Source: Adiantum capillus-veneris (lineage: Eukaryota > Streptophyta > Polypodiopsida > Polypodiales > Pteridaceae). From it: a stretch of DNA of 64,000 nucleotides. The stretch lies in NCBI GenBank assembly GCA_014529385.2, contig CM043952.1:59439119-59503118 (forward strand), in the 5' to 3' direction. The notes beneath the pieces are model-generated. The model saw only the letters and a program-made list of their open reading frames with translations, did not search any database and was not told the origin of the DNA. Position 1 is the stretch's first letter; each line of letters starts with the position of its first letter. Made by a program: the position numbers and the translations under genes. Below are positions 11,836 to 23,789 of this stretch, piece after piece.

Positions 11836-12361
11836 GGAGGGGAGGAAATGTTAGCCACACTACTAAAAAAGTATTATTTGTTGATCCACTTAAACTGTAA
11901 TTTCATATTTTTTTGAACAATCTGGACAAATCTAGCCACATATTTTTGTAGCTTATTGATTCTCGGATCAAACACGTAAAAGATTGTGTGAATTTGAGTT
12001 AGATGAAGTGGGACAAGAATATTCCAAATTGTATCAGAACTTCCTAGGCTGTGTAAGAGCTAGTAGGATATCTATATTTTTTATCAAAAAACCTTTGGCT
12101 AAGGTATAAAAGCCAATCTTTGTAATTTTTTTGTAAGTTTTTTGGGTAACAAGTGTACGACGTTTTTGCAAAGCATGACAAGAATATTCAAAATTGTATC
12201 AGAACTTCCTAGGCTGTGTAAGAGCTAGTAGGATACCTATATTTTTTATCAAAAAAGCTTTGGCTAAGGTATAAAAGCCAATCTTTGTAATTTTTTGGTA
12301 ACTTTTTTGGGTAACAAGTGTACGAAGTTTTTGCAAAGCATTATGAGCTCTCCTTATTTCT
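11836..12361 (+). repeat. Polypurine tract and 3' LTR of element I, split by copia 1
   Basis: The purine run AGGAGGGGAGGAAA is followed at 11,849 by TGTTAGCCACAC, a typical tract/LTR junction. The LTR holds a duplicated promoter-like block with TATAAAAG boxes near 12,101 and 12,266. Copia 1 inserted at 12,361, duplicating TTTCT; the LTR resumes at 25,170 or 25,175. Its outer end is not identified. Confidence 0.55.
12013..12342 (+). repeat. 165-bp tandem duplication carrying a TATA box
   Basis: The block from ACAAGAATATTC at 12,013 is repeated from 12,178 with few differences. Each copy contains TTGGCTAAGGTATAAAAGCC, a good plant TATA context, followed by a T-rich stretch and GTAACAAGTGTACGA. 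The LTR therefore carries two tandem core promoters. Confidence 0.88.
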
Positions 12362-12463
12362 TGTTACCGTATACATGGGTGGTGATGTGTGTGAACATAC
12401 TTAGGACCGCCGAGGCATTTTTTCCTTCATTAGGAGGGTTTTTCCCTGTGCATTATATACACA

Positions 12464-13674
12464 TGTTCTTAATTCTTCTGCTAGCAGCAATTCATCTGGG
12501 AATTCTCGTGATAAGGGCAAAAAGAAGATGTGTTGCCATTATTGTAAAGCTAATGATGATTTGATCAAGTAGTGTTTTAAGTTAAGGGCCAAGGAGGCTA
12601 AGAAGAAAGAGGCTAGTTCCACTACATATGTTGGTTCCACTACAAATGCAGCTATTGTTGAGTCTTCTGTGAAACGAGACTGTGATGATGATGTTGATGC
12701 AAAATGGAATTTTAGTACAAAGTGCACTTATGATCCGTATGTCCATGATGCATGTTTATCAGTTGTTGCAGATGCTCAAGTGTGGTACTTTGATAGTGGT
12801 GCTACAACGCACATTACCTCACATCATGACTTGTTTACCTCTCTAGAGGATGTCCCTCATGGAAATTCAGTTACTTGTGCCAACAATGCTTCTTATCAGG
12901 TCAAGGGAGTTGGTAATATTGTGCTTACTACTACAAATGGCAGTTATTTCACACTTGTTGATGCATTGTATGTACATGGGATGAAGAAGAATTTTTTGTC
13001 TGTATCTGCACTTGCTAGACTTGGTCTTGTAGTCAAATTTATGGATGACATATGTACAATACATGATCTCAATTTCGGTGATAAAATTGTTGCATCTGGC
13101 ATTTTATGCCGTGGGTTGTATTAGCTCACTTTGTATGACAAGTGTGGGCAAAAGTTTGCAAATGTAGTTGTAGGTTCTAAGGCTATTTTAGATGCTAAAT
13201 TTTGGCATGTACGTTTTAGACATTTGAATTTTACCAGTTTGCTATGTTTGCAAAAATATGATATGGTTGCTTCTTTGCCACCTCTTGAAGCACCTATCAA
13301 ACATGTTTGTGAAGGCTATATTTTGGGTAAGATGAATCGTTCTAAGTTTCCAAAGGATGATTTAGTTAGGGCCACATGTAGGTTACAACTTGTGCATAAT
13401 GATGTTTGTGGGCCCACGCAAACTTCGTCCTTGGGCAATTACCTTTACTTCGTGACTTTCATTAATGATTACTCCAGACACATGAATGGGTATATCCACT
13501 TATAGAAAAGTCTGATATATTTATGTGCTTCAAGCAATTTTTGTCTATGGCTGAAAATGTCTCAAAATGTACTATGGGCACCCTCCATTTCGATCGAGGG
13601 GGAGAGTACATGTTTCATAAATTTAATACATTTCTAGCTAGTCGTGTGATAAACACCCATGTGTAGTACCTTAT
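12464..13674 (+). pseudogene. Copia 1 gag end-protease-integrase N-part
   Basis: The frame starts inside gag just before the zinc knuckle (CHYCKANDDLIK, then a stop where Ser is expected). It passes the protease with WYFDSGATTHIT and the pre-integrase region (FWHVRFRHLNF; CEGY), and enters the integrase at LVHNDVCGP with FINDYSRH. Stops lie at about 12,571, 13,123 and 13,503. The LTR and gag are fused at about 12,464, where a deletion removed the rest of the LTR, the leader and most of gag. It is broken by gypsy C exactly before the TPQQNG block of the integrase core. Confidence 0.9.
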
Positions 13675-13678
13675 ACGC

Positions 13679-16600
13679 TGTCAGGAGTTTTTGGAGCAAG
13701 GGATTGCGCATATGTACATATACATGCATGGTGCATCAAATAAATAATTGCCCATTTTTCAGAGCCAGGTGGTTACGTGGGGCCCACATGTGTACAGGTA
13801 GGACAACATGTACATAGTGCATCGATTTTCACTATCACCAGTACCAGTGTGTTTTTTCTACAATAAGGAGGATTTGGTAGCGCATAAAACTTCTCGAGGA
13901 AGCTATCCCCGGGCCGACAACATGAGGTAAGCAGGTGCGCCAGATGGCATCTAGTGGCGTCGGGAGGGCGAATGGGGTCAATACTTGCACGTGGAGAAGT
14001 ACGGACACAACGTTGGTGCAGCCAAAGTGTGTCGACTCTAGAAGATGGCATGGACAGGTGTGTATAGGCAAGCAGCAGCATGGCAAAGGGATGGAGCAGC
14101 TAGGAAGTTCATGGAATAGCAGCTGGTAGAAGCGGAAGTGTATGCATGATGCGGCTTATAGGCCAAGAAAGGCTCCATGATGGGCTAGTTGGGGTAGTAG
14201 GTGGAAGAGATGAAAAGTGCAGCCTTGGGATCCAGGAATGAAGAGTTTGAAGTGATGAAGGAGCAGGTCCAGACGGCTCATCAAACTGAGCTATGGAGCC
14301 CAAGTTGTTGAAGGTTAAAGTTTTGATGGTTTGCAGATTCTTGCCAGACAGGGCAGCTGGGCACAGGTGGTCCAAGTGCAACTTGAGGCATACATGTCTC
14401 GAGCTCGATTTATGGAGCCTACTTGTCTTTTCGGATTGTGGATCGGAGCCACGGTTTGCAAGATATGGTCAGTGGAAGTTGTTCCGGGGGTCGGGTCTGA
14501 GCCCACCGGGTCGCATTGGTGTGCATGCCATCTGGCATCTTCTGAGCCTCGACGAAGTTCTAGAGCAGAGTGTACACCATATGGATCTAGCAGGAAGTGA
14601 CTGCATGCCAAACGGAGGCCGGAGCAAGGAGATATAGCCGTCGAAAAACTAGGAGTCTTTGCCCGGAGTTGGTTTCATATGTTTTTTTCCCTTTTTGAAA
14701 GCTTTGGTTCGAGGACACCGGGGGGTCGAAGTGCGGATACGGAGGATGTGATTGTAGCCAGCAAGAGGGAGTTCCGGTCGGGCTTTACATCTTGACAACA
14801 GGAGGTGTGAGCACAGGATGGCAGCTTAACCAAGGGAGGCCAAAAACTGGCAAGGTAGAAAGGTTTTTTTAAAGGGTAATGAGGTTTTTGGGGGGCAGCT
14901 CACGGGTGAGTGCCACGTGGCGTGCAGAAAACCCCACATGCGATGGCGGGGGCCGGATCGGCAGGGTATAAGGGGCAAGGCGTGAGGCTCATATAGCGTG
15001 TAGCAAGGGAGTGGAGCTCTTGGGAGCTCACGACTATGGCACGGCCCAGCGGGCGCTGCGCAGGCGGAATTTCGGGCCTATTTTGGCGGCAGTGGCCGGC
15101 TGTGTTGGATGTCGGTGGCGTATGCGGCGGTGAGCCCAGTGATGACATGGCATATCAAAGAGGGGGTTGTTCCCGCGGCTATCAAAGCCCCAATATTTTA
15201 AAGGAGGAGGAGGAGAGCAATAGCGAGGTCGCTATTGCCCTCCCCTCTCAGGTAAGGGATGAGGCCCACAGCAGAGAGAGAGAGAGAGAGAGGAAGTCCG
15301 GGAGCAAAGAGGTGGACAAGGCCAAATGCAAAGGCACCAAAGGAGGAGATCCGGCCGGCCAAGGTGAAAGGTGCAAGTGGCCATGGTGTAGCATGCAAGG
15401 TTTCCAAAAATACACTAGGCCAAGTGTTGGCAATGCATAAAATTTCTAAAAGAACTCCAAAGGGAGTGCACGACATGGATCACCCCACATTTTTTCTTTT
15501 TTGGGACTCCTATGCACACCCCTATAAAAGGGTGATTATGTTCATTTGTAAGGGTCTTTTTTGGACCAGTGTCTTTTGGCCAAAGAGGGTCTTTGGACCA
15601 AGGAGAGTTTTTTCTTGGCAAAGCTTGTGGAGCTTTTGTTTTGATTTCCGAGGTTCATGTCCGCAGGGTGTTGATTGTACATGCTATTGTCTATGCTAGT
15701 AGACTATTCCCTACTATTTCAAGGCGTCATTCCCCCTGCCCCCTTCTCTTCTCTACTGGTGTGCGTGTGTTTCCGGGCGTGTGTGCCCCCCCGAGGTTTG
15801 TCGTGCAAAGAGAGATAGAGAGAGGTTGTGTGAGTGTAGAAGGCTGTGAATTAAGCGGAGCGTAGTGATTGAGTCTGTCTGGTGCATTGCAAGGCGTATG
15901 TGCGTATGATTGTGTGAAAGCAATGGTTTGCTTGCGGGTAGTGTTGAGTTTTGAAGGTGAACTCTAGTGGATTGGGGCGTTGTGTATACCTTGGGCTATA
16001 GTGAGGCATTGGGCGCTGTGTATACCTTGGGCTATAGTGAGGCATTGTGTTGTGTGCTGGGTGTGTTCCCCTTTCCCCCTCTCCAACGTGGGTTTTTTCT
16101 TGTGAGAGTTATGCAGAAAGGTCATCATTAGGACCACTTTTTGGGGCCACTTCACGTGGTTACGAGACGCATTATTGAAAAGAAATGAGTGCCAGATGTG
16201 CGGATGATGCAAAAAGGTGACAACTATGCACTGCGAGGTCAGTTTTTGGCCTGTTCGGGGTCCGTTTGAGGTCATCTAAAACTCCAAGGGTGCCCAACTA
16301 ATAAAGCTAAGTGTGGGAACTGAAAAAACTGAGAGAAGACCAGAAAAAATGTGGAGAAGAGAGGAGGAACAGCCGCAGGTGTATTTTTGCTCATTTTGGA
16401 GCCTGTTTTGGCCGTAAACTGCTCATCCGATGTCAGATTTGAGCACTTTGACATTGTAAAGTGGGGTTTTGGGCCGTTCCGGATGCGATGGCACTGTCAA
16501 TTTTGCCAAATTCCTCACTCTTTTTCTGTTTTTTTTGCTGTGTAAGTTTCTCCTATGAGCGAAGCTTCCGCTCCAATTTGTGATTGTATCTGGTATCTTT

Positions 16601-16898
16601 TACCCATATTGTGTGAGCTGTTTGCCCCATTGGTGTTGGCCCAAGCTCACTTGTATCTAAACATCAGAAATTCTCCTCTTTTGAGCTAAATTTTTGGGTG
16701 TGTGTGTGTATGTGTGTGTCTCTGTGTGGAGTGGGCAAGTGGATAGTCTCTCTCCTCTCACTCCATAGGTGTGTTTGCTGTCTCGGCCAGGTGGTTGTGT
16801 AAGCCGAGTGGTGCCCCATAGTGTGTGTGTGTGTATCTTCCCAAGAGTGTGTGTCGGGTCGTTATAGAGGCGTTCTGTGTGTTTTCATCCCGCTCACA
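13679..16898 (+). repeat. 5' LTR of gypsy C, 3,220 bp
   Basis: It ends CCGCTCACA, followed at once by the primer site. Its outer thirds match the 3' LTR, while the middle 2,075 bp (between CAACGT at 14,009 and CAACGT at 16,084) is absent from the 3' LTR. It includes a GC-rich central part, a (GA)n tract at about 15,272-15,292, and a 36-bp duplication around 15,977-16,048 (TATACCTTGGGCTATAGTGA twice). TATA-like and TG-rich sequence near 16,697-16,850 also occurs in the 3' copy. Open frames inside it have no family resemblance. Confidence 0.88.
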
Positions 16899-16899
16899 T

Positions 16900-16922
16900 T
16901 CTTTTGGCGCCCCCACGGAGGA
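16900..16922 (+). other. Primer binding site of gypsy C
   Basis: TTTTGGCGCCCCCACGGAG begins one base after the LTR end. The TGGCGCC core is the primer-site form known from Tat/Athila-type plant gypsy elements rather than the tRNA-Met form used by the other elements here. The exact tRNA cannot be named without a search. Confidence 0.65.
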
Positions 16923-16969
16923 TCTTCTTCGAGTACCTTCTGCTTCGAGCTTCAAGCTTCAATTTTCGG

Positions 16970-17046
16970 GATTACAGGTTGCAGGTTGCAGATTACAGGT
17001 TACAGGGACATGTACAGGTACAGGTGATTCACACAGGTACAGGTAG
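16970..17046 (+). repeat. Short ACAGGT-type simple repeats in the gypsy C leader
   Basis: Variants of TTACAGGT, TTGCAGGT and GTACAGGT recur about ten times just after the primer site. There is no coding sense in any frame. Confidence 0.75.
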
Positions 17047-17957
17047 CTGGAGTACAGTGATATACTAGCATTGGTGTCACTTGCAGTTGTTGTGGCTATG
17101 CATCACTTGGCGCCTGTTTGAGCGCATTGTCTGTTGGATTGTACGTTACTTGTGGAAACTGCCATGGTACGCCTTTGTGGAGCCATATATGGTTTTATTT
17201 GGCAGTCCCAGCCATTTCTGAGACTTGGTCTGGAAGATAGTCATTTCTGAGACTTGACTATACGCGATTTGCATTAGCCTTCGTGTGAGGGTCGATAGAA
17301 TGAGGTTTTATTGAGCTGGGGGATTCTCAAATGTGGAGATCCTTTCGGTGATACAGGTAGCTGGAGCACCCTTTTCGTGACCTCGCCATAGGCTATATGC
17401 TAGTGAGTCCTATTTGATGCTCGGGTTCTATTGTTGATAGTTTATGCATACATATACAATCTATATTTTGGGTTCACACTGCTCTACTTCTGGGGAAACT
17501 CTGCCAAAATTTTTCCAAGTTATGATGGCTGGTTTCTTGGTCTTTTGAGCCATTTATGCTGTTATGCTGCTGAAATTTTGGCAAAATCAGAGGATAAGAC
17601 AGGTGTGCTTTCTTGGGAGCTTCATGGTTGGCTTTAATGGATGATCAAAATGGCCCTCAATTCAATCCTTTTCATTTAACTCAAAGAATCCAGATAAATG
17701 TTCATGTGTCCAGGAAAATTTTTTTCCAGCAGCGCATAGTCTTTAGGTTCGGGCCAAGAAGATTAAGAGAGATCCTGGAATGTCCTTTGCCGGTTGTAAT
17801 TCCGATGATCAACTATGAAAACTCATTTGATGTGCATGTGTTTTTCCTTATCTAAAGTTGAGCTCCATTGAAGTTTCTGGGAATTGAGTCAGTAAAAGTT
17901 TTGGGTTCTTGCACGTGTGTTCAAAGGGGTCCTCAAAGCATTGAAACTTGGGTAGCC

Positions 17958-19713
17958 ATGGCTTTCTCTTATCCGGAGTTTCATGGAAGAAGTGATGAAG
18001 ATGTGGAAGAATTTCTGGAAAAGATGGAGGTTGCCTGCATTAGCAACCAGATTCATGACCCTGCGTTGATTCTACGTCTTCTCCAAATCTGTTTGAAGAG
18101 TGATGCACGAGTTTGGTCCAAAGCATTTGAAGAGGAGTTGCGTGTGGCTGATCCACCCGTAAGATTGAGTTGGGACAAACTAAGGCATGGATTGGAAGTG
18201 GATTTTGTGAAGATAGAAGATCCTGACAAAGTGTGGCAAGAAGTACAAGGTTTGGTGCAGAAGGAAGGTGAGCCAGTAGATGCGTACATACGTAAGTTTT
18301 CATTGGCATGGGAGCGAATGTGCAAGGCCTTAGCACCACACGTACCCCCGCCTAACATGATGAATAAGGACAGGTTCTTGGCTGGTCTTTGGGAGAATAT
18401 ACGTTGGAGATTGGAGCTAAAGAAGCCTAGGACATATGAAGATGCATTGGAGGTAGCAAGGAACAAAGAGTGGAAGTTGAGGAAAATGAGCCAGTTAGGG
18501 GTGGAGTCTTTGACCATGAGGTCTGAATTTCAGCCTATTGAGTCTTTACAAGGTCACATGTCAGGGGTTCATCATGAACCAGTGGTTCTTGTTACTACTC
18601 AAGTTATGCCAGCAGTGGTCAGTACATCGGTGCAAGATGATGGGCTAAGGCAAGACATGAGGCAAGTAGTAGATTTGATGAAGAATCTCAGCCTAAACAT
18701 GCTAGGTCAAGTGGGAAATAATCGAGGTCGAGGGAGGTTTGCAAATCAGCCAGGAGGTGAAGAAAGGCCTAGGAATGGTGTTGGACAAAGCAATGGTAGG
18801 TTTTGGAGGCAGACACACATGTTACAATTGTGGAGAGTTGGGTCACATCAGCCCGCAATGTGATAAGTCACCAAGGATGGGGGGAGACATGTATCCATTG
18901 CCAAGACAAGTGTTAACTAGGTCAAATGATTATGGCATCAAAATTAACGGAGATGAAGGAACCAGTGGATTAACACAAGAGGAAAAGGGAAAGACAAAAG
19001 TGCTAAGTGTAGTCACCTTGGAGAAGGCATCAAAGCTAGAGGATACATTAGTGATGCCTATTGGGAAGAGGACCACAGAGGATAAGGAAGGAAGAAGTGC
19101 CCCAGGTCCTAGTAAGAAGAAAGGAAAGAGCCATGAAGGCGAGGATGTCAAGGCCAAGAGGAAAAGGAGATCCCGTCGAAAGTTTCATGTTTCAGATTTT
19201 CCACTAGGGGATGGGCAATTAATCTATGACTTGAAGGAGAATCTGACAAGCAGGAAGGAAAATGTTACTTTTGGGCAGCTTATAGAGATGGTTTCTAAGC
19301 TAAAGCGACAGTGGAAGAGGTTGGTTAATCCAATGGAGAAAGAGCCAGAGAGAGGTTCAGTGAAGGTGTTGGCAATGGACGAGCTACCAGATATCTGTCC
19401 AATAGTAGATGTGTGGCACAAAAGGAAAAATTTAGGACAAGGCTATGTTGATGGCGGGGCCCAAATATGTGTGATAACACACTCATGCGTTGAGAAGATG
19501 GGTCTTACAGTGACTGGGGTGTCAGGGTTTCGGATCAGATTGGCAAACAATCAAAAATTAAAATGCTTGGGTGTTGTAAAGAGCTTAGAAGTGGAGGCAT
19601 ATGATGCAAAGGCAGTGGTTGATTTTCATGTGATGCCAGCAAGATTGGGAGCATATCCTATTATATTGGGCAGACCATGGTTACGTGCAGTGGGAGCTGT
19701 TCAAGATTGGTGA
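17958..19713 (+). pseudogene. Gypsy C gag and protease
   Basis: The likely gag start is the ATG giving MAFSYPEFHGRSDEDVEEFL. A retrotransposon-gag domain covers roughly the first 180 residues (WQEVQGLVQKEGEPVDAYIR; FLAGL). A frameshift near 18,805 separates it from the zinc knuckle CYNCGELGHISPQC. A basic, Lys-rich spacer follows (KKKGKSHEGEDVKAKRKRRS), then an aspartic protease with active-site DGGAQICVIT and the C-terminal flap partner ILGRPWLRAV. The frame meets TGA at 19,711 where Arg is likely, then runs on into pol. The DGGA active site, instead of the usual DTG or DSG, is a known variant in plant gypsy proteases. Confidence 0.88.
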
Positions 19714-21020
19714 CATGGTACGATTAGCCTCTATGGAAAGACAGGTACCAAGAAGCTTTATAATATGGACACAAGGAAACGATTAGAGGAGCTTTATGAA
19801 GATGAGGATGAGTCTAGTGATGAAGACTCTTCCACGGTGACAGATGAGTACAGTGATAGCACTACCAGCAGTGATGAGGATGTTGATGTTGCATTTCTTT
19901 TGATGGATAAAGAAATCCAGGAGTCCGGTTTAATTGTATTTGCAAACGAAGTGGAGGATGAAAGTGAAGGGCCTTATGAAGTGATTGAAGGGCTGATGCA
20001 AACCAAAGTTGAGTTGTCAAAGAAGCAAGAATTGATGACACAAATGATCAGCGGAGACCTCTCAGCTATGGAGAAGGAGATATATTTGCACATTCTGGCT
20101 AGTTTTCCTGATTTGTTCATTACTTCATATGAAGAGATCAGAGGGTTCAAGGGTGAAGAGATGCATATAGATCTGAAAGAAGGTGCTAAATCAGTGCGGC
20201 AAAGGCTAAGAAGGATGGGTCAAGAGAAAATGGAAGCCTTGCGAGAAGAGGTGGACAAGTTATTGAAGGCAGGGTTCATAGTCCCTGTGGAGACCACAGA
20301 ATGGGTGAGTCCAGTAGTAGTCAGTCCAAAGAAGGATGGGAAGTGGAGGATTTGTGTAGATTTTAAGCCCTTAAATGCAGCCACTAAGAAGAACCCATAT
20401 CCTCTTCCATTCATCGATTAGATATTGGATTCAGTGGCAGGTTATGAGAGGTACAGTGTGTGTGATGGTTTTTCAGGCTATTTTCAATTGAAGATTGCTC
20501 TTAAAGACCGCACAAGGACAACTTTTATTACGCCATGGGGCTGCTATTGCTACACAGTATTGCCATTTGGGTTGTCAAATGGACCATCTTTCTATCAAGA
20601 GAGAGAAAATTGGGTATTGGAACCATTCATTGGTAGTTTTGTTAAAGCTTTCATGGATGACTTCTGTGTCTACAGCAGTAGGGTTGAACATCATGAGAAG
20701 TTGCAGATGGTATTGGCTCGATATAATGAATGTGGAGGACAACTAAATCCAAAGAAATTTCATCTAGCACAGCCAAGGGTGAAGTTATTAGGCCATATGG
20801 TGTCAAAAAATGGCATTGAGGCTGATCAAGATAAGGTTAAGTCTATTATTCTTCTTCCATCACCTACGAGTACGAAGCAATTGGCAACTTTTATACACAA
20901 AGTGAAGTACATGGCACGATTTATTCCATTGTCTTCGCAGCTTCTTTATCCATTACAGCAAGTGGCAAAGCATGATCCATTGCAATGGGATGACAAGTGT
21001 GAAGAAGTGTTTCAAGAGGT
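19714..21020 (+). pseudogene. Gypsy C reverse transcriptase, truncated
   Basis: It continues in the protease frame. An acidic linker (EDEDESSDEDSSTVTDEYSD) precedes the RT blocks WVSPVVVSPKKDGKWRICVD and KNPYPLPFID. A TAG follows at 20,419 where Gln is expected, then the catalytic block AFMDDFCVYS and the thumb (LGHMVSKNGIEADQDKVKSI). Reading stops inside the start of RNase H, where the sequence jumps into the 3' LTR. RNase H and integrase are missing, so the copy could only have moved with help, or the deletion postdates insertion. Confidence 0.9.
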
Positions 21021-22073
21021 AGGTGGTTACGTGGGGCCCACATGTGTACAGGTAGGACAACATGTACATAGTGCATCCATTTTCACTATCACCAGTACCA
21101 GTGTGTTTTTTCTACAATAAGGAGGAGTTGGTAGCACATAAAAATTCTCGAGGAAGCTATCCGCAGGCCGACGATATGAGGTAAGCAGGTGCGTCAGATC
21201 GCAACTAGTGGCGTCAGGAGGGCGAATGGGGTCAATACTTGCACGTGGAGAAGTACGGACACAACGTGGGTTTTTTCTTGTGAGAGTTATGCAGAAAGTT
21301 CATCATTAGGACCACTTTTTGGGGCCACTTCACGTGGTTGCGAGATGCATTATTGAAAATAAATGAGTGTCAGGTGTGCGGATGATGCAAAAAGGTGACA
21401 ACTATGCACTGCGAGGTTAGTTTTTGGCATGTTCGGGGTCCGTTTGAGGTCATCTAAAACTCCAAGGGTGCCCAACTAATAAAGCTAAGTGTGGGAACTG
21501 AAAAAATGAGAGAAGACCAGAAAAAACGTGGAGAAGGGAGAAGGAACAGCCGTAGGTGCGTTTTTGCTCATTTTGGAGCCTGTTTTGGCTGTAAACTGCT
21601 CATCTGATGTCGGATTTGAGCACTTTGACATTGTAGACTGGGGTTTTGGGCCGTTCCGAACGCGATGGCACTGTCCATTTTGCCAAATTCCTCACTCTTT
21701 TTCTGTTGTTTTTGCTGTGTAAGTTTCTCCTATGAACGAAGCTTCCGCTCCAATTTGTGATTGTATCTGGTATCTTTTACCCATATTGTGTGAGTTGTTT
21801 GCCCCATTGGTGTTGGCACAAGCTCATTTGTATCTAAACATTAAAAATTCTCCTCTTTTGAGATGAATTTTTGGGTGTGTATGTGTGTATGTGTGTGTCT
21901 CTGTGTGGAATGGGCAAGTGGATAGTCTCTCTCCTCTCACTCCATAGGTGTGTTTCCTGTCTCGGCCAGGTGGTTGTGTAATCCGAGTGGTGCCCCATAG
22001 TGTGTGTGTATCTTCCCAAGAGTGTGTGTCGGTTCGTTATAGAGGCATTCTGTGTGTTTTCATCCCGCTCACA
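21021..22073 (+). repeat. 3' LTR of gypsy C, deleted to 1,053 bp
   Basis: It matches 13,767-14,014 and then 16,084-16,898 of the 5' LTR, with scattered substitutions. The missing 2,075 bp lies between two CAACGT hexamers, one of which remains. It ends CTCACA and is followed by the ACGC duplication. Confidence 0.92.
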
Positions 22074-22693
22074 ACGCCTCAACAAAATGGTGTTATTGAG
22101 AGGAAAAACAAGTCACTTATGGAAACGGCAAGATGTATCGTCAAAAGTCAAGCTTTGTGGCATTCATTTCGGCTTGAGGGCATCATGTGTGCCACTTATG
22201 TACTAAACAGGTGTCCTACAAAAGCTTTGCAGTTTGTGACTCCATATGAAGCATGGCATGATAGAAAGCCTTCTATTGAGCACATGCTTGTGTTTAGTTG
22301 TTTTGCATATGCTTGTTGCCACAAACACATGACAAAAAATTGGATGATAAGGCTTTCAAATGTATTTTTGTTGGTTATAGTGCTAAAAACAAAGGGTACA
22401 TGTTGTATCATCGACAAAAGTGTATCTTGGTCTCATGGGATGTCGTGTTTGTGGAAGATTATGTTCAGCCCTTGTTGTCATGTACTAGAGACAGTAATAT
22501 ACGCTCACATGACATTTATGACACTTTGTTGCCTCTTTTCAGTGGTGGAATTTCGAATGTAAATTCCAATGAGGTAAATGTAGAGCCTATGGGGGTTTCC
22601 AAAAATGTTATAGATCAGCCTATTACTAATGCATATGTACATGATGTACTTGATGAGGAAAGGGCTGAGAATGAGGAGGCTAGAGGTATGCCT
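22074..22693 (+). pseudogene. Copia 1 integrase remainder and linker
   Basis: It resumes with PQQNGVIERKNKSLMETARC (catalytic Glu of the integrase core) directly after gypsy C, followed by YVLNRCPTKALQ and YEAWHDRKPSIEHM. A frameshift near 22,335 leads to DDKAFKCIFVGYSAKNKGY. The linker ends DEERAENEEARGMPK, where homology to copia 2 stops abruptly. RT is missing. Together with 12,464-13,674 this was one polyprotein. Confidence 0.9.
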
Positions 22694-23745
22694 AAATTGC
22701 AACCATTAGAAAGTAAACTACAGATACGTGCAAAAACATGGTGAGAAGCTGGGAAAAATCCGGTAGAGTTTCCTCTGAAAACTGAGCAAAAACTCAAAAA
22801 ACTCACCAAGTACGCATAGAAATAGACACTCATTGTCTCAGTAGAAAAATCCACAAATGGCATACATAGCATTGCCAAAACCCTGGATAAATAGCTCACT
22901 CCTAACCCGAGTGGCTCTATGGATGTATACCTATCCAAAAACATCTATAAACCTGCAAACCTACTACCTGTGAGCTATAGATTGCTCAAACTGTATCCGC
23001 ATAATGCATACATAGCATGAAACTGCACCAAATCATGCAAAAAATTCTCTCGAATGCAAACCGCTGGGAAACTGGCACACACTACCTCATCAGTCGGTAA
23101 ACTCGTCGACCGAAAACACCTGCCAAGAGCTCAGTATGCTCAAGGGAAAAACTCGTTCCGGAATGGACCATCGGAGCGGTATGTGCCGTCGAAGCCAAAA
23201 ACTAGAGAATTGTCGAAGCCAATTAAAACATCATGGAGAGTACGTCGAAGCTGGGTGGATGGGGGCTAGTGTAGAGCTGATGCCGCTCTCGCTCTATGGT
23301 CTCTTGCTCGGTCGAGGTTGGGAAGCAGGGTATGTACGTCGGTGCCATCTTCCACCGTCGGGCGGAAGCACCGATGCTATGGCCACCTGTGCTCGAAGCC
23401 AAGAAAATGCTCGATATCGCCTTCGTCATCGGGCAAAGGCACGCTAGCAGAATAGCCGCTTGATTGGAGTTGAAACCGATGCCGAGCTAATGTCAAGAGC
23501 CGAGATGATTCAAAACGCCAAGAAAACCGCCAAAATTGGTGTCAAAACCAATGCCAAGAAATAGAAGAAACTCGCCAAGAAGATCGTCGAAATTGGGCCA
23601 ATGTCGGGTGATGCTCGGGCTTACTCACCTCTGTGGCCGCACACGCCTAAAATTCTCTCTCTGTACCTCTTTATCTGGCTGGCCGTGCTTCCAATGCCAG
23701 CATTTTTCTCTTGCTTTCTCTTTCTCTCATGCCCTTGGTGAGAGG

Positions 23746-23789
<44 letters not shown>

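Larger units (their letters stand above)
13679..22073 (+). mobile_element. Gypsy element C (non-chromovirus), inserted in copia 1
   Basis: The element starts TGTCAGGAG and ends CTCACA and is bordered by the 4-bp duplication ACGC (13,675-13,678 and 22,074-22,077). Order: 3.2-kb 5' LTR, primer site, leader, gag with zinc knuckle, protease, RT, then an abrupt join into the 3' LTR. RNase H, integrase, the purine tract and the first 88 bp of the 3' LTR are deleted. The TG...CA ends, the primer site and the copia integrase resuming on the far side support an intact-ended insertion that decayed later. Confidence 0.92.

Noticed and set aside
15036-15699. Two 134-146-codon plus frames in the GC-rich middle of the gypsy C LTR
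   Set aside because: They overlap each other and minus frames of similar length, show no family resemblance, and lie within a long terminal repeat.
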